Positions 26,048 to 33,928 of a DNA stretch of 37,075 bases are shown piece by piece (positions within the stretch are counted from its first letter, which is position 1; each line of letters begins with the position of its first letter). The translations under genes were made by a program, and so were the position numbers. A model generated the notes under the pieces. It was not told the DNA's origin and did not search any database. It saw only the letters and a program-made list of their open reading frames with translations. The DNA comes from an uncultured Elusimicrobiales bacterium (GTDB taxonomy: Bacteria > Elusimicrobiota > Elusimicrobia > Elusimicrobiales > Elusimicrobiaceae): positions 1 to 37,075 of the forward strand of contig CALUYP010000048.1 in NCBI GenBank assembly GCA_944325055.1, written 5' to 3'.

Positions 26048-27138
26048 TTAGAAGGAAAGCATCTCTATTTGTTCCGGTGTTTTATCCAGCGGCAGGACTT
26101 GAGATTTTACCGAAGCAAAATCAATTTTGCTTAGATCCACTTGCCGGATTTGGCTGTTATTCATGGTGCGGTAATAGAAAGACGGCCGGGTCATATTGGT
26201 AACGCTGGTCCACTGGGTGGCGCTGGGTAAGTCCGGTATTTTTTGATCCGGAGCAAACTCTACGCCGATTGGAATATCAAAGTTATTCAAAATATGAAAG
26301 GCTTGCAAAACGCCTGCTTCTGCGTTCGGCATAACGGGTGCGGTGTGTAAATAGAAAAAGGCCCGAACGAAGCGGGAAGGAGGCGTAATATCGCCGGGAA
26401 GTCCCCACATACCGGCCCCAGCGCCGAAAGCGGAGAGGGTGGTCTTACCATAAGGTTGGGGGCGCACATCTCCGGCCTGCAGATGAACGTAATTGTTTAG
26501 GTGGGTTACTTGCCACGGAAAAGAAGGCGAATTAGTAAACACTCCAACTGTATTTTCATAAATATGACGTTCACCCTTATTCTCAATTTCCAACACAATA
26601 CTGCGCCCGCTTGCATCGGCGATGCGCCAATGCCCGGTAGAAGAGGTTTCTTGCCCGGCTTGTGGAGGATAAATTGTTACAATATCTATTTTTTTAAGGC
26701 CTTGTATCACTTCTTCTACCGTAGCGAAATTGGTTAATATCCAACGTACCAGTTCCACATCCGCTACCGATTTTTTGGCCCGTTTGGGGTTATAGGCGCC
26801 TAAGCTGCCATATCCTGAAAAATAAAAAATACCGGCGGCCAGTCCTTTTTCATTGACCCCCTCACCGATAAAAGGATCTTTTACCACACTGATACCAACG
26901 GCTCCGTATTTATTTTTCCAAGAAAGACCGTTTTGGCCCTGCGGAGTGAAAGAAGTATTTGTTGCCCCCGCGGCATAATTACGAGTTTGCTTTCCAGCGA
27001 AAAACCGCCCCATTCTATGGTACGGGCTTGTAGTTGGGTGCCGTCTTGCGTACTAAATGAGATTCCCGTGCAGGCGTCGACTGGTATTTGTGATAAGACA
27101 AATCCGATCGTGAACAAAAAAGAAAATGTTTTTTTCAT
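26048..27138 (-). pseudogene. Choloylglycine hydrolase family (bile salt hydrolase/penicillin V acylase), frameshifted
   Basis: The ATG at 27138 follows AGGAGG and starts a signal peptide that ends just before Cys (VDA then CTGISF). Cys is the N-terminal nucleophile exposed by processing. The active-site Arg is in ARTIEW, with Glu where many members have Asp. The reading frame reaches VIMPRG and is then lost. Family sequence resumes in the next frame (ATNTSFTPQGQNGLSW, YGAVGI, GEGVNEKGLAAG, TNSPSFPWQ, TPPSRFVRAFFY). The break lies at the C tract 26965-26969 (five bases, plus strand). One extra base there would restore a single protein of about 363 residues. It may be a pseudogene, a phase-variable tract or a sequencing error. 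If active, it would be periplasmic and hydrolyse conjugated bile salts, penicillin V or acyl-homoserine lactones. Confidence 0.87.
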
Positions 27139-27253
27139 ACGTATCCTCCTTTTTTTTATTATAAAAAAGATAAAAGCCACCAGAACTTAAAAAATTATAT
27201 TAGAAAAGGATTCATCTGTTGGCAGACCATTTTTCTTGTACTAGAATGGACGG

Positions 27254-27280
27254 AAAAAAGAGGAATCTTTTTATGATTCC
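27254..27280 (-). terminator. Terminator of nadE
   Basis: On the minus strand GGAATC, a seven-base loop and GATTCC are followed by TCTTTTTT. The stem overlaps the stop codon. It is short, so confidence is moderate. Confidence 0.5.
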
Positions 27281-28011
27281 GGCTCATATTTAAAAGAAGG
27301 CATGGAAGAAAGTTTAAATAAGTTCTTTTGATGTAAGGAATCAATTTTTTCTTTCCAAATTGGGTTTTCGCATATGCCAGTGCGAATGTATACATCTAGC
27401 GCGGCGTAAGGAAAACCTAATTTTTCCTCGTCGCTTTTTCCGGACAAACCATCCGAAGGAGCCTTAAATACGAACCTATCTGGAAGATTTAATTCTTTTC
27501 CTATTGTTAACAATTCAGTTACGGTAAGATTTAAAAGCGGGGCAAAGTCTCCTGCGCCGTCCCCATAACGGGTGGAATATCCCACCCAAGCTTCCGACTT
27601 GTTGGAGGTGTTTATCACACGGCCATTTACGGATTGTGCTACAGCATATAACGTAGCCATCCTTAAGCGCGGAGCCAAATTTATTTTACTTTGCTCGGTC
27701 AATGAAAAAGAAGAACCTACTTGCCATAAAATATCCCGGTAAGCATTTTGTATATTGATTTGCAGATTTCTTATGCCCAGATAATGACATAGGGCTTTTG
27801 AATCTTCTATATCCTGTTGAGTGCCGTTTGGCATAAGCACCCCCAAAACGCGTTCTTTCCCCAAGGCGTGTACGCAAAGAGCTGCGGCAATAGAGCTGTC
27901 TTTCCCCCCGGAAATGCCAATTACAGCCGTACAGCCTTTTCCATTTTGTTCAAAACACTCGGCAATCCATTTGATTAAACCGTGTGTAATTTTTTGGGCT
28001 TGAAAAGACAT
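27271..28011 (-). CDS. nadE: NH3-dependent NAD+ synthetase
   Basis: Product of 246 residues converting deamido-NAD to NAD with ATP and ammonia. ATG 28011 is chosen over ATG 28020 because the AAAGGG site would touch the upstream codon but is about nine bases from this one. The ATP pyrophosphatase loop is GISGGKDSS near residue 30. NTSNKSEAWVGYSTRYGDGAGDFAPL is the second signature, and PSDGLSGKSDEEKLGFPYAALD the third. No glutaminase (nitrilase) domain is present, so it must use free ammonia. The C-terminus (residues beyond about 225) is short. It is not in an obvious operon. Confidence 0.92.
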   Translation of the reverse strand: MSFQAQKITHGLIKWIAECFEQNGKGCTAVIGISGGKDSSIAAALCVHALGKERVLGVLMPNGTQQDIEDSKALCHYLGIRNLQINIQNAYRDILWQVGSSFSLTEQSKINLAPRLRMATLYAVAQSVNGRVINTSNKSEAWVGYSTRYGDGAGDFAPLLNLTVTELLTIGKELNLPDRFVFKAPSDGLSGKSDEEKLGFPYAALDVYIRTGICENPIWKEKIDSLHQKNLFKLSSMPSFKYEPES

Positions 28012-28183
28012 ATGTAACATCCCTTTATATGTAAAGTATCTCTTTCTATTTTACTGCTTTTGAAATTTCTTTTCTGGATATTTTAATTTATTCGTTGGTA
28101 TTGGAGAGGGGAAAACAGATAGGCTTTAAAATAATATTTTAAGATTGAGTCGTTGGTGTATACATAGAAAATAACACTAAGTT

Positions 28184-28954
28184 TCAGCACCCATCATTCT
28201 TGACATGGCTTTCTACAAAAGCATGGCGTTTTTTCTTGTTTATAATTCCAACGGAAAGAATTCGAAAAAAGAACGCCTTTATTTTTATTTTTAAGTTTTG
28301 CCAATAAGAGATCTTGAGAGATAAATTTTTGAAAATAGGATCCAGTTGTTTTAGATCCCACAGAAGGTAGCCTTCTTTCCGATTAGCTAAACTTTTTTCG
28401 GGAAGTTGATACACACTCACCCCTTCCAAAGGAATTTGACAAGAGAAGGTTTCTCCTTTTTCTGTATAAGTAATAAAAAGAAAATGTATATCCGCCGTGT
28501 GTAATTGGCGAATGGAATTTACATAATAAAGTATCTTAGAGAAGGGCAATTGACTGCCCGTTTCCGCATACCACACCAAGAGTACTTTCTTTCCCTTTTT
28601 AAGATCGTTTTGAAAACGAGTTACTCTTCGTGTATATTTTGCCAAAATGCTCGGAATCTGCAATCTTATGTTTTGCCCTGCAATAAAATCATGAAAAAAG
28701 ATATAGCCGTTTTGTATATGTTTGCAAATTTGATTACAGGCTTTTGGAGAATCTTCCTCTAGGGGGACAATATAAGTAAAATTTAAAAAAGATTGAAAAT
28801 GCGTACAAATCGTTTCAAAAGGGGCATTTATATTGGCAGAGGTAATCCAATCTAAAGGACCCGCGTATTTCCTTAAATTATATTTGCGCAAATATTCCGC
28901 ACAGGCGCAATTAGTCCCTATAGAATAAATGACATCATATTTTATTTTATTCAT
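28184..28954 (-). CDS. DUF1796-like (putative papain-like cysteine peptidase family) protein
   Basis: Product of 256 residues without signal peptide or membrane helix. The N-terminus SIGTNCACAEYLRKYNLRKYAG followed by PLDWI is the DUF1796 pattern: a Cys after SxGxNC, then PLDW. FFHDF in the middle supplies the His-Asp of the proposed catalytic set, and the RVTRFQNDLKKGKKVLLVWY segment is also family-like. This fold is often found near polysaccharide and glycosyltransferase genes in bacteria, which matches the cluster to its right. Biochemical function is not established. AAGGAT lies about eight bases before the ATG. The C-terminal 50 residues are Lys-rich. Very AT-rich relative to the left half of the window. 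Confidence 0.68.
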   Translation of the reverse strand: MNKIKYDVIYSIGTNCACAEYLRKYNLRKYAGPLDWITSANINAPFETICTHFQSFLNFTYIVPLEEDSPKACNQICKHIQNGYIFFHDFIAGQNIRLQIPSILAKYTRRVTRFQNDLKKGKKVLLVWYAETGSQLPFSKILYYVNSIRQLHTADIHFLFITYTEKGETFSCQIPLEGVSVYQLPEKSLANRKEGYLLWDLKQLDPIFKNLSLKISYWQNLKIKIKAFFFRILSVGIINKKKRHAFVESHVKNDGC

Positions 28955-29341
28955 CTTTTAAATCCTTGCGGCATTTAACAGATTAAAAAAAGGAATTATA
29001 TACATCTTAGCAAAGATTTTAGCTGAAATTCTGAAAGTGATTTAGTTATACGAAAATAACTCAAATATAACATTGTTTTTCTTTCAAAAATTCTAAGAGA
29101 GTATATGGGCTATATAACAGGAATGGAATTCGTATCTCTTTTATGGGGAGAGATTTTGTCCATTGTGCTGCCTATACATAAAATTTGTGTAGAAGTAAAT
29201 AATTGTCATGTTTCGAGAGGTTCGCTTTTGGTGTGGGGGACTATTTAACAAGGGTGGCAAGATTGAAGGGCAGAGTCTTTTTTGCTAAACTATAGTTGGT
29301 GCTTGAATGATAATGTAGTTATATTTATTTTAGGAGGTTTT
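28955..29341. other. AT-rich intergenic region between DUF1796 gene and pilin
   Basis: 387 bases without a convincing gene. It holds the start signals of the leftward DUF1796 gene at its left end and the pilin promoter and ribosome-binding site at its right end. I see no RNA gene, repeat or strong hairpin in the middle. A short GGTGTGGGGGAC patch at about 29230-29241 stands out from the A/T background. Confidence 0.5.
29263..29291 (+). promoter_or_regulatory. Pilin gene promoter
   Basis: TTGAAG (29263-29268), exactly 17 bases, then TAAACT (29286-29291), with TGC directly before the -10 box. This gives a leader of about 45 bases ending in the strong AGGAGG before the ATG at 29342. Confidence 0.5.
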
Positions 29342-29812
29342 ATGAATAGAGGGTTTACGCTGATAGAGTTGTTGGTTGTTGTATTGATCATTGGTATTTT
29401 GGCTGCCGTGGCATTGCCTCAATACCAAAAGGCAGTGATGAAGAGCCGTACGGCTGAAGCTTGGGGAAATTTAAAAGCCATTAATACCGCGCTAAACGTC
29501 TATTGCTTAAGTCATTCAGATGATGGTGATAGAGCTACCGATTTTGAAACGATCAGGCAGGACTTGGATATAGACGTTAAGGATTCTGACAATTTTACCT
29601 ATGCGGGATTTTTTAGGTGTTCTACCATATTTAAATATATTTATGCGGAATATACAGGCCCTGGGGATTATGATTTTAAGTTAGAACTTAATCCTCAAAA
29701 TGGCGCCCGGTCTTGTGAAGGAGCTTCTTGCCCGGAAGTAGGCTTTTCAAGATATGGCTCTTTTTCAGAGTGTTTATGCGGATCTCTGCAGGCTGAATGT
29801 TACATAGAATAA
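29342..29812 (+). CDS. Type IV pilin-like protein (PilA/PulG class)
   Basis: Product of 156 residues. ATG 29342 is chosen because AGGAGG lies right before it and the product starts with the prepilin signal: MNRG, then FTLIELLVVVLIIGILAAVA. Cleavage after Gly4 would leave N-methyl-Phe and the conserved Glu5. The rest of the hydrophobic helix continues LPQYQKAVMKSRTAEAWGNL, a form common in Elusimicrobiota pilins. The globular part holds seven Cys (YCLSH, FRCST, RSCEGASCPE, ECLCG, AECYI), pointing to disulfides. It should be a pilus or pseudopilus subunit assembled by machinery elsewhere. A glycosyltransferase cluster begins about 100 bases downstream with no terminator between. Confidence 0.93.
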   Translation: MNRGFTLIELLVVVLIIGILAAVALPQYQKAVMKSRTAEAWGNLKAINTALNVYCLSHSDDGDRATDFETIRQDLDIDVKDSDNFTYAGFFRCSTIFKYIYAEYTGPGDYDFKLELNPQNGARSCEGASCPEVGFSRYGSFSECLCGSLQAECYIE

Positions 29813-29915
29813 ACAATTATAATCGTACTTTTCTGTTTGCATAATGATGGTTTCGTCTTTATGTGAGTAATTTTTACTATATTAGCTTTTGTTGCCGATT
29901 TGGAACGGATGGATT

Positions 29916-31523
29916 GTGGATAAATCATCATTTCTGTTCAAATATAAAAACTTATCCCTTCTCCTATTTTTTATTTGTTTGGGAGGAGGGATAAGTTTAC
30001 TTTTTGGGCAGGATATGTGCTTTGACTTCCAAAATTATCATTTGTATATTCCATATGCTTTTTTGCATGGGCGTGCGGCAGTGGATATAATTCCTGCCGG
30101 AGCCATCCATACGTTTTTTAATCCTTTGCTAGATATTCCTTCCTATTTGTTGTTTACTGCTCTTACCGATTGGCCTCATCTAGTCGGTTTTTTAATGGGA
30201 GGATTTTATGGGGTTTTTCTGTTTGCGGTATGGAAAAGCACTTCTTTATTATTTCCTAGAGAGAAGCCAATAGAAAAATGGTTACATTTTTTTGTTTTTT
30301 GTTTGGCTGTAACGGGAATAGCGGCGCTGTTGCAAATAGGCCGTTTTACCAATGAAATCCAGACCGCCCTATTAGGGGTAACTGCGGGGTGGCTGTTGTT
30401 GAAATTTGTGTCCAATTATAAAACCGGTTTCCTTTGCCTGTCCTCTTTTGTTGCGGCATTTGCAGCCGGGCTTAAATATACCGCCGCTCCGGTTGCGGTA
30501 GGAATAGGGCTGGGAGGGGTTTTTTTATTATTTTGCAGGCGGGAGTCTTGGCGTAAATATGTATTGTTTGGGTTAAGCGGCTTATGCGGTTTTTTGTTGG
30601 CGGATGGTTGGTTCCTTTACCAAAAATGGACGGAACTTGGAAATCCTTTTTTCCCCTATTTCAATCATATTTTTAAATCGCCCTATTTCACCGCGGAAGC
30701 TTTGCCTAACGGGTCCCTTACGCCGGCCGGATGGAAGGAAATATTATTTCTTCCCTTTCTGCGATACCATATTTTAGCGATAGAATACCGGTTGGATATT
30801 CGCCTTATTTTGGGCTTGGTTTCTTGTTGGGTGCTGTGGGCGAAATTTCTGTTTGGAAAGGAAAGATTGTCTAACATACGGGAAACCATCGTGCTGTGCT
30901 TTTTTTCCGGCACTTATATTGCTTGGGTGTGGCTGTTTGGCAATATGCGCTATACCGTTTGTTTAGAAGTTTTCTCTGCTTGGTTGTTTGCTTTGGCATT
31001 AAAAAGATTTTTGCCGATTCGTATTACGGTATGTATTGTAGCGTCGGTATGGGCGGCCCTTTTGTTGCGTCCGTTACCCGAATGGCCTAGAGAGCCATTT
31101 ATGGAGAAAACGATTGTCTTTTCGCAGGAAGTGTCCGTTCCGGACAATGCATTTGTACTCTTGGCCGGACACCTATCTTTTTTAATCCCTTTTTTAAATC
31201 CGAATGCGCGGTATGCCGGCGGCGTTTGGTTTGATCCGGAGAAGTTGCCTTCCGCCCCAGAGCAGGAAATTCAGGCTTTTAACTGGTTGCAACGAGCTGA
31301 TTATCGCCATCATTTTGCTCCAATCATTCAACGGGAAATCGCCCGTCATGAAGGGCCGGTCTATATTTTGGCTCCATCGACTCGTTGGGCGTGGAAAGAC
31401 GCGTTGTGGAGTGACTATGGCATAAAAGTGGTTCCGTCAACTGAGTCTTGCCAGTTCTTCTTTATTTCGCCCGATATGTTATATGATGGATTTATGTTGT
31501 GTGAGGCGCAAAAAACGAGTTAA
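29916..31523 (+). CDS. Polytopic membrane protein, GT-C-like glycosyltransferase (paralog 1)
   Basis: Product of 535 residues from the GTG at 29916; a TTG at 29889 is an alternative start. About ten hydrophobic helices fill residues 12-400, followed by a soluble C-terminal domain of about 130 residues. The first extracytoplasmic loop reads GQDMCFDFQNYHLYIPYAF, then LHGR. A loop with Asp and a Tyr-His pair after helix 1 is typical of GT-C enzymes that use polyprenyl-phosphate sugars. FNPLLDIPSYLLF follows. The C-terminal segment has VLLAGHLSFLIPFL and RYAGGVWFDPE. It is clearly homologous to the product of 32256-33860. Likely role: transfer of a sugar from a lipid carrier at the inner membrane. 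The exact family (GT87-like or other) is not certain. Confidence 0.72.
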   Translation: MDKSSFLFKYKNLSLLLFFICLGGGISLLFGQDMCFDFQNYHLYIPYAFLHGRAAVDIIPAGAIHTFFNPLLDIPSYLLFTALTDWPHLVGFLMGGFYGVFLFAVWKSTSLLFPREKPIEKWLHFFVFCLAVTGIAALLQIGRFTNEIQTALLGVTAGWLLLKFVSNYKTGFLCLSSFVAAFAAGLKYTAAPVAVGIGLGGVFLLFCRRESWRKYVLFGLSGLCGFLLADGWFLYQKWTELGNPFFPYFNHIFKSPYFTAEALPNGSLTPAGWKEILFLPFLRYHILAIEYRLDIRLILGLVSCWVLWAKFLFGKERLSNIRETIVLCFFSGTYIAWVWLFGNMRYTVCLEVFSAWLFALALKRFLPIRITVCIVASVWAALLLRPLPEWPREPFMEKTIVFSQEVSVPDNAFVLLAGHLSFLIPFLNPNARYAGGVWFDPEKLPSAPEQEIQAFNWLQRADYRHHFAPIIQREIARHEGPVYILAPSTRWAWKDALWSDYGIKVVPSTESCQFFFISPDMLYDGFMLCEAQKTS

Positions 31524-31527
31524 AACT

Positions 31528-32259
31528 ATGCCTAAAAAGATTTGCTCTCCTGAACTAAGTATCGTGTTTCCCTGCTTAAACGAACAAGCCGCTCTTTCAG
31601 TTTGTCTGGAGAAAGCGCGGGAGGCATGTTTAGCAGGGAAAATTTCTTTTGAGATTGTAGTGGCTGATAATGGATCCTCGGATAAAAGCGTTGAATTAGC
31701 CCATGCAGCCAGCGTGCGGGTAATTCACGTGAAGGAAAAGGGTTATGGCGCGGCTTTGCACCAGGGTATCTTGGCCGCGCAGGGAAAATATGTTGCGTTT
31801 TGTGATGCAGACGGTTCTTATCCGGTGGGATTTTTCCCCCAAATGCTACTTGATATAAAACAAAACAAGTTGGACTTATTATTGGCTAATCGTTTGAAAG
31901 CTCCTATGCAACGGGGGGCGATGCCTTGGCTAAACCGTTATGTGGGGACTCCGGTGTTATCAGGCTTCATTCGGTGTTTGTTTTCCTATCCGGTGTACGA
32001 TTGCAACAGTGGGATGCGGATGCTGCTGCGGGAAAAATACCCCGATCTAGACTTGCATCATACAGGAATGGCCTATGCCAGTGAAATGCTTTGCGCGGCG
32101 GCGGTAAAAGGCTGGCGTTATGCTGAATGTGTGATGCCGGAATTTAAAAAAGATTTGCGCGGACGGCCGCCGCATTTAAACCGTTGGCGGGATGGATGGG
32201 CTCATTTATGTGTGATTTGGGGATTGTATTTTAAGACTAAGCTGCGTAAAAATAAATGA
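31528..32259 (+). CDS. Family 2 glycosyltransferase (DPM/DPG synthase-like)
   Basis: Product of 243 residues without membrane helices. ATG 31528 follows the stop of the gene before by four bases. Motifs are SIVFPCLNEQAALSVCL, VVADNGSSDKSVELA, EKGYGAALHQGILAAQGKY and the metal-binding DxD as FCDADGSYP. The order and spacing match polyprenyl-phosphate mannose or glucose synthases. CNSGMRM later in the protein is also typical. It probably loads a sugar on undecaprenyl phosphate for one or both flanking GT-C-like proteins. The last codons overlap the next start (ATGA), so the three genes form one operon. Confidence 0.88.
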   Translation: MPKKICSPELSIVFPCLNEQAALSVCLEKAREACLAGKISFEIVVADNGSSDKSVELAHAASVRVIHVKEKGYGAALHQGILAAQGKYVAFCDADGSYPVGFFPQMLLDIKQNKLDLLLANRLKAPMQRGAMPWLNRYVGTPVLSGFIRCLFSYPVYDCNSGMRMLLREKYPDLDLHHTGMAYASEMLCAAAVKGWRYAECVMPEFKKDLRGRPPHLNRWRDGWAHLCVIWGLYFKTKLRKNK

Positions 32260-33860
32260 CCAATCAATTACAACGAGTTTTTACTAAGATTCCCTATTGG
32301 GTACGTATAGCAATCCAGCTGGTTGCTTGTACGGTGTTGGGTGGTTTAATCAGCCTTTTCTTGGGGCGGGATGCGTCTATGCTTCCTATGGATCGGGCAT
32401 TATATTCCGCTCATGCGCTTCTTACCGGACGGATGAATATGGATCTGTTTGCCGCGGGAGAAGGGCCCGTTCTCAATCCATTATTATATATTCCCTATTA
32501 TCTTATATTTGTAAAGTTAAATAATTTTCCTCATCTATCGGTGTTTTTGGCAGGTTTTCCGTATGGGTTATTGGTTTTTTTAGTTTGGAAAGTCTGTACG
32601 CGTCTGTTTAAAGAAAACGGGAATTTGGTTGTTGTAATGTTTGCAGCTCTGGCGGTAACAGGTTCAGCCGCCTTAGCTAATATTGGCGTTGGAAACGGAA
32701 GTATTGGGTTGGCGGTTTTTGCTGTTTGGGCATTCATATTGTTGCTTGATATAAAAAATCCGTATAAAAGGAAGTGGAGTTTTTTTATAGCAGCGTTTGC
32801 GGCCGGATTGCATTTTTCCGCTTTTCCAGCGCTGGTGGGGATCACTGCTGCTTCGTTTGTATTGCATAGCGGCTCAGCAAGAAAGAGGAACTATCTAGAA
32901 GATATTGCTTTTGCCCTTGCGGGGTTTCTGCTGGCTCTGTCGGTGGGTATGTGGTATGCTTGGCAAACAGGGGTGCTGGATTCTTTTTTGGGGTTTTTCT
33001 GGCCGAAAGGCTGGGCATTTGGCCTATCCCCTTGGGCTGAACGGTGGGAGTTGCCGGCCAATTTACAAGAGTGGGTATTTTTGCCGTTTTGGCGCATCCG
33101 GTATGCATTGTCCGGCTATGTTTTGGATGTACGTATTGCCTGCGGGATCATGTGTAGTGTGATTTTATTGGCCAAATATTTCTTTAGTCCACCGGAAGAG
33201 TACTCTTGTACGGAGACGGCTTTGAGTTGGTTTTTTCTAGGGATATACATCTGTTGGTTATTGGGTTGGCGTACGGCGGATTCTTCTATTGTGTTGGAAT
33301 TTTTAGGGGTTTTATTATTGGGCCGTTGTTTGGTATGGTTAATCGGAGGAAGGGGCGCTGTTTTATGTGCGCTCGTATTATTATGGTTGTTTTTCCCGTT
33401 AAGGACTCCTGAAAAAAGACAAGGAATAGAAAACCATAATTTTTCTTTTTTTAAAGAACCTGTTCTTGAAAAAGATTCGTTAGTTTTATTGTCTGGACAT
33501 GTATCTGGATTGATTCCTTTTTTGCCACAGGATGCTCGGTATATAGGCGGTATTTGGTTTGATCCCCAAGATTATTCTGTTGCAAGTCAGTTTTATTTGC
33601 ACCGTTTAAATCCTCTTCCTTCGGGTTATTATTCTCACCGATGGGATGAAGCAGTTCGGGAGACTGTTCGAGCGCATACCGGCGCTATCTATGCCGTAGT
33701 TCCACAAGAAAAAGCAACGGATTGGCCAGCAGTCTGGCAGCGATATGGAGTAAAATTTAACGAAACGTTAGATACTTGTCAGTTATTAAATCCGGCTGAT
33801 GTGACCGGAGAAAAAGGATTTCTTCTTTGTTCTGTACAAAAAATACCCGATGGAAAATGA
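32256..33860 (+). CDS. Polytopic membrane protein, GT-C-like, diverged active-site loop (paralog 2)
   Basis: Product of 534 residues. It shares topology and several blocks with the protein at 29916: GGLISLFLG, NPLLYIPYYLIF, FFIAAFAAGLHFSAFPALVGI, WVFLPFWRIRY, VLLSGHVSGLIPFL and RYIGGIWFDPQ. The first loop has the same 23-residue spacing from GRD to TGR, but residues corresponding to Asp37, Asn40, Tyr41 and His42 of paralog 1 are Leu, Asp, Arg and Ala. The Asp of FNPLLD is also changed to Tyr. Either the acceptor or donor differs, or this copy is a non-catalytic partner. Its start overlaps the glycosyltransferase before it. No terminator was found in the 68 bases to the convergent GH3 gene. 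Confidence 0.72.
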   Translation: MTNQLQRVFTKIPYWVRIAIQLVACTVLGGLISLFLGRDASMLPMDRALYSAHALLTGRMNMDLFAAGEGPVLNPLLYIPYYLIFVKLNNFPHLSVFLAGFPYGLLVFLVWKVCTRLFKENGNLVVVMFAALAVTGSAALANIGVGNGSIGLAVFAVWAFILLLDIKNPYKRKWSFFIAAFAAGLHFSAFPALVGITAASFVLHSGSARKRNYLEDIAFALAGFLLALSVGMWYAWQTGVLDSFLGFFWPKGWAFGLSPWAERWELPANLQEWVFLPFWRIRYALSGYVLDVRIACGIMCSVILLAKYFFSPPEEYSCTETALSWFFLGIYICWLLGWRTADSSIVLEFLGVLLLGRCLVWLIGGRGAVLCALVLLWLFFPLRTPEKRQGIENHNFSFFKEPVLEKDSLVLLSGHVSGLIPFLPQDARYIGGIWFDPQDYSVASQFYLHRLNPLPSGYYSHRWDEAVRETVRAHTGAIYAVVPQEKATDWPAVWQRYGVKFNETLDTCQLLNPADVTGEKGFLLCSVQKIPDGK

Positions 33861-33928
33861 TCCTTTCTTCTATTAAGAACCTTTCAAGCAGATACAACTA
33901 CACCCCAAAAATTAGATTCAAGAAAAAA

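Noticed and set aside
28955-29341. Small RNA or riboswitch before the pilin gene
   Set aside because: No strong paired structure or known aptamer core could be seen; the region is simply AT-rich with a promoter at its right end.
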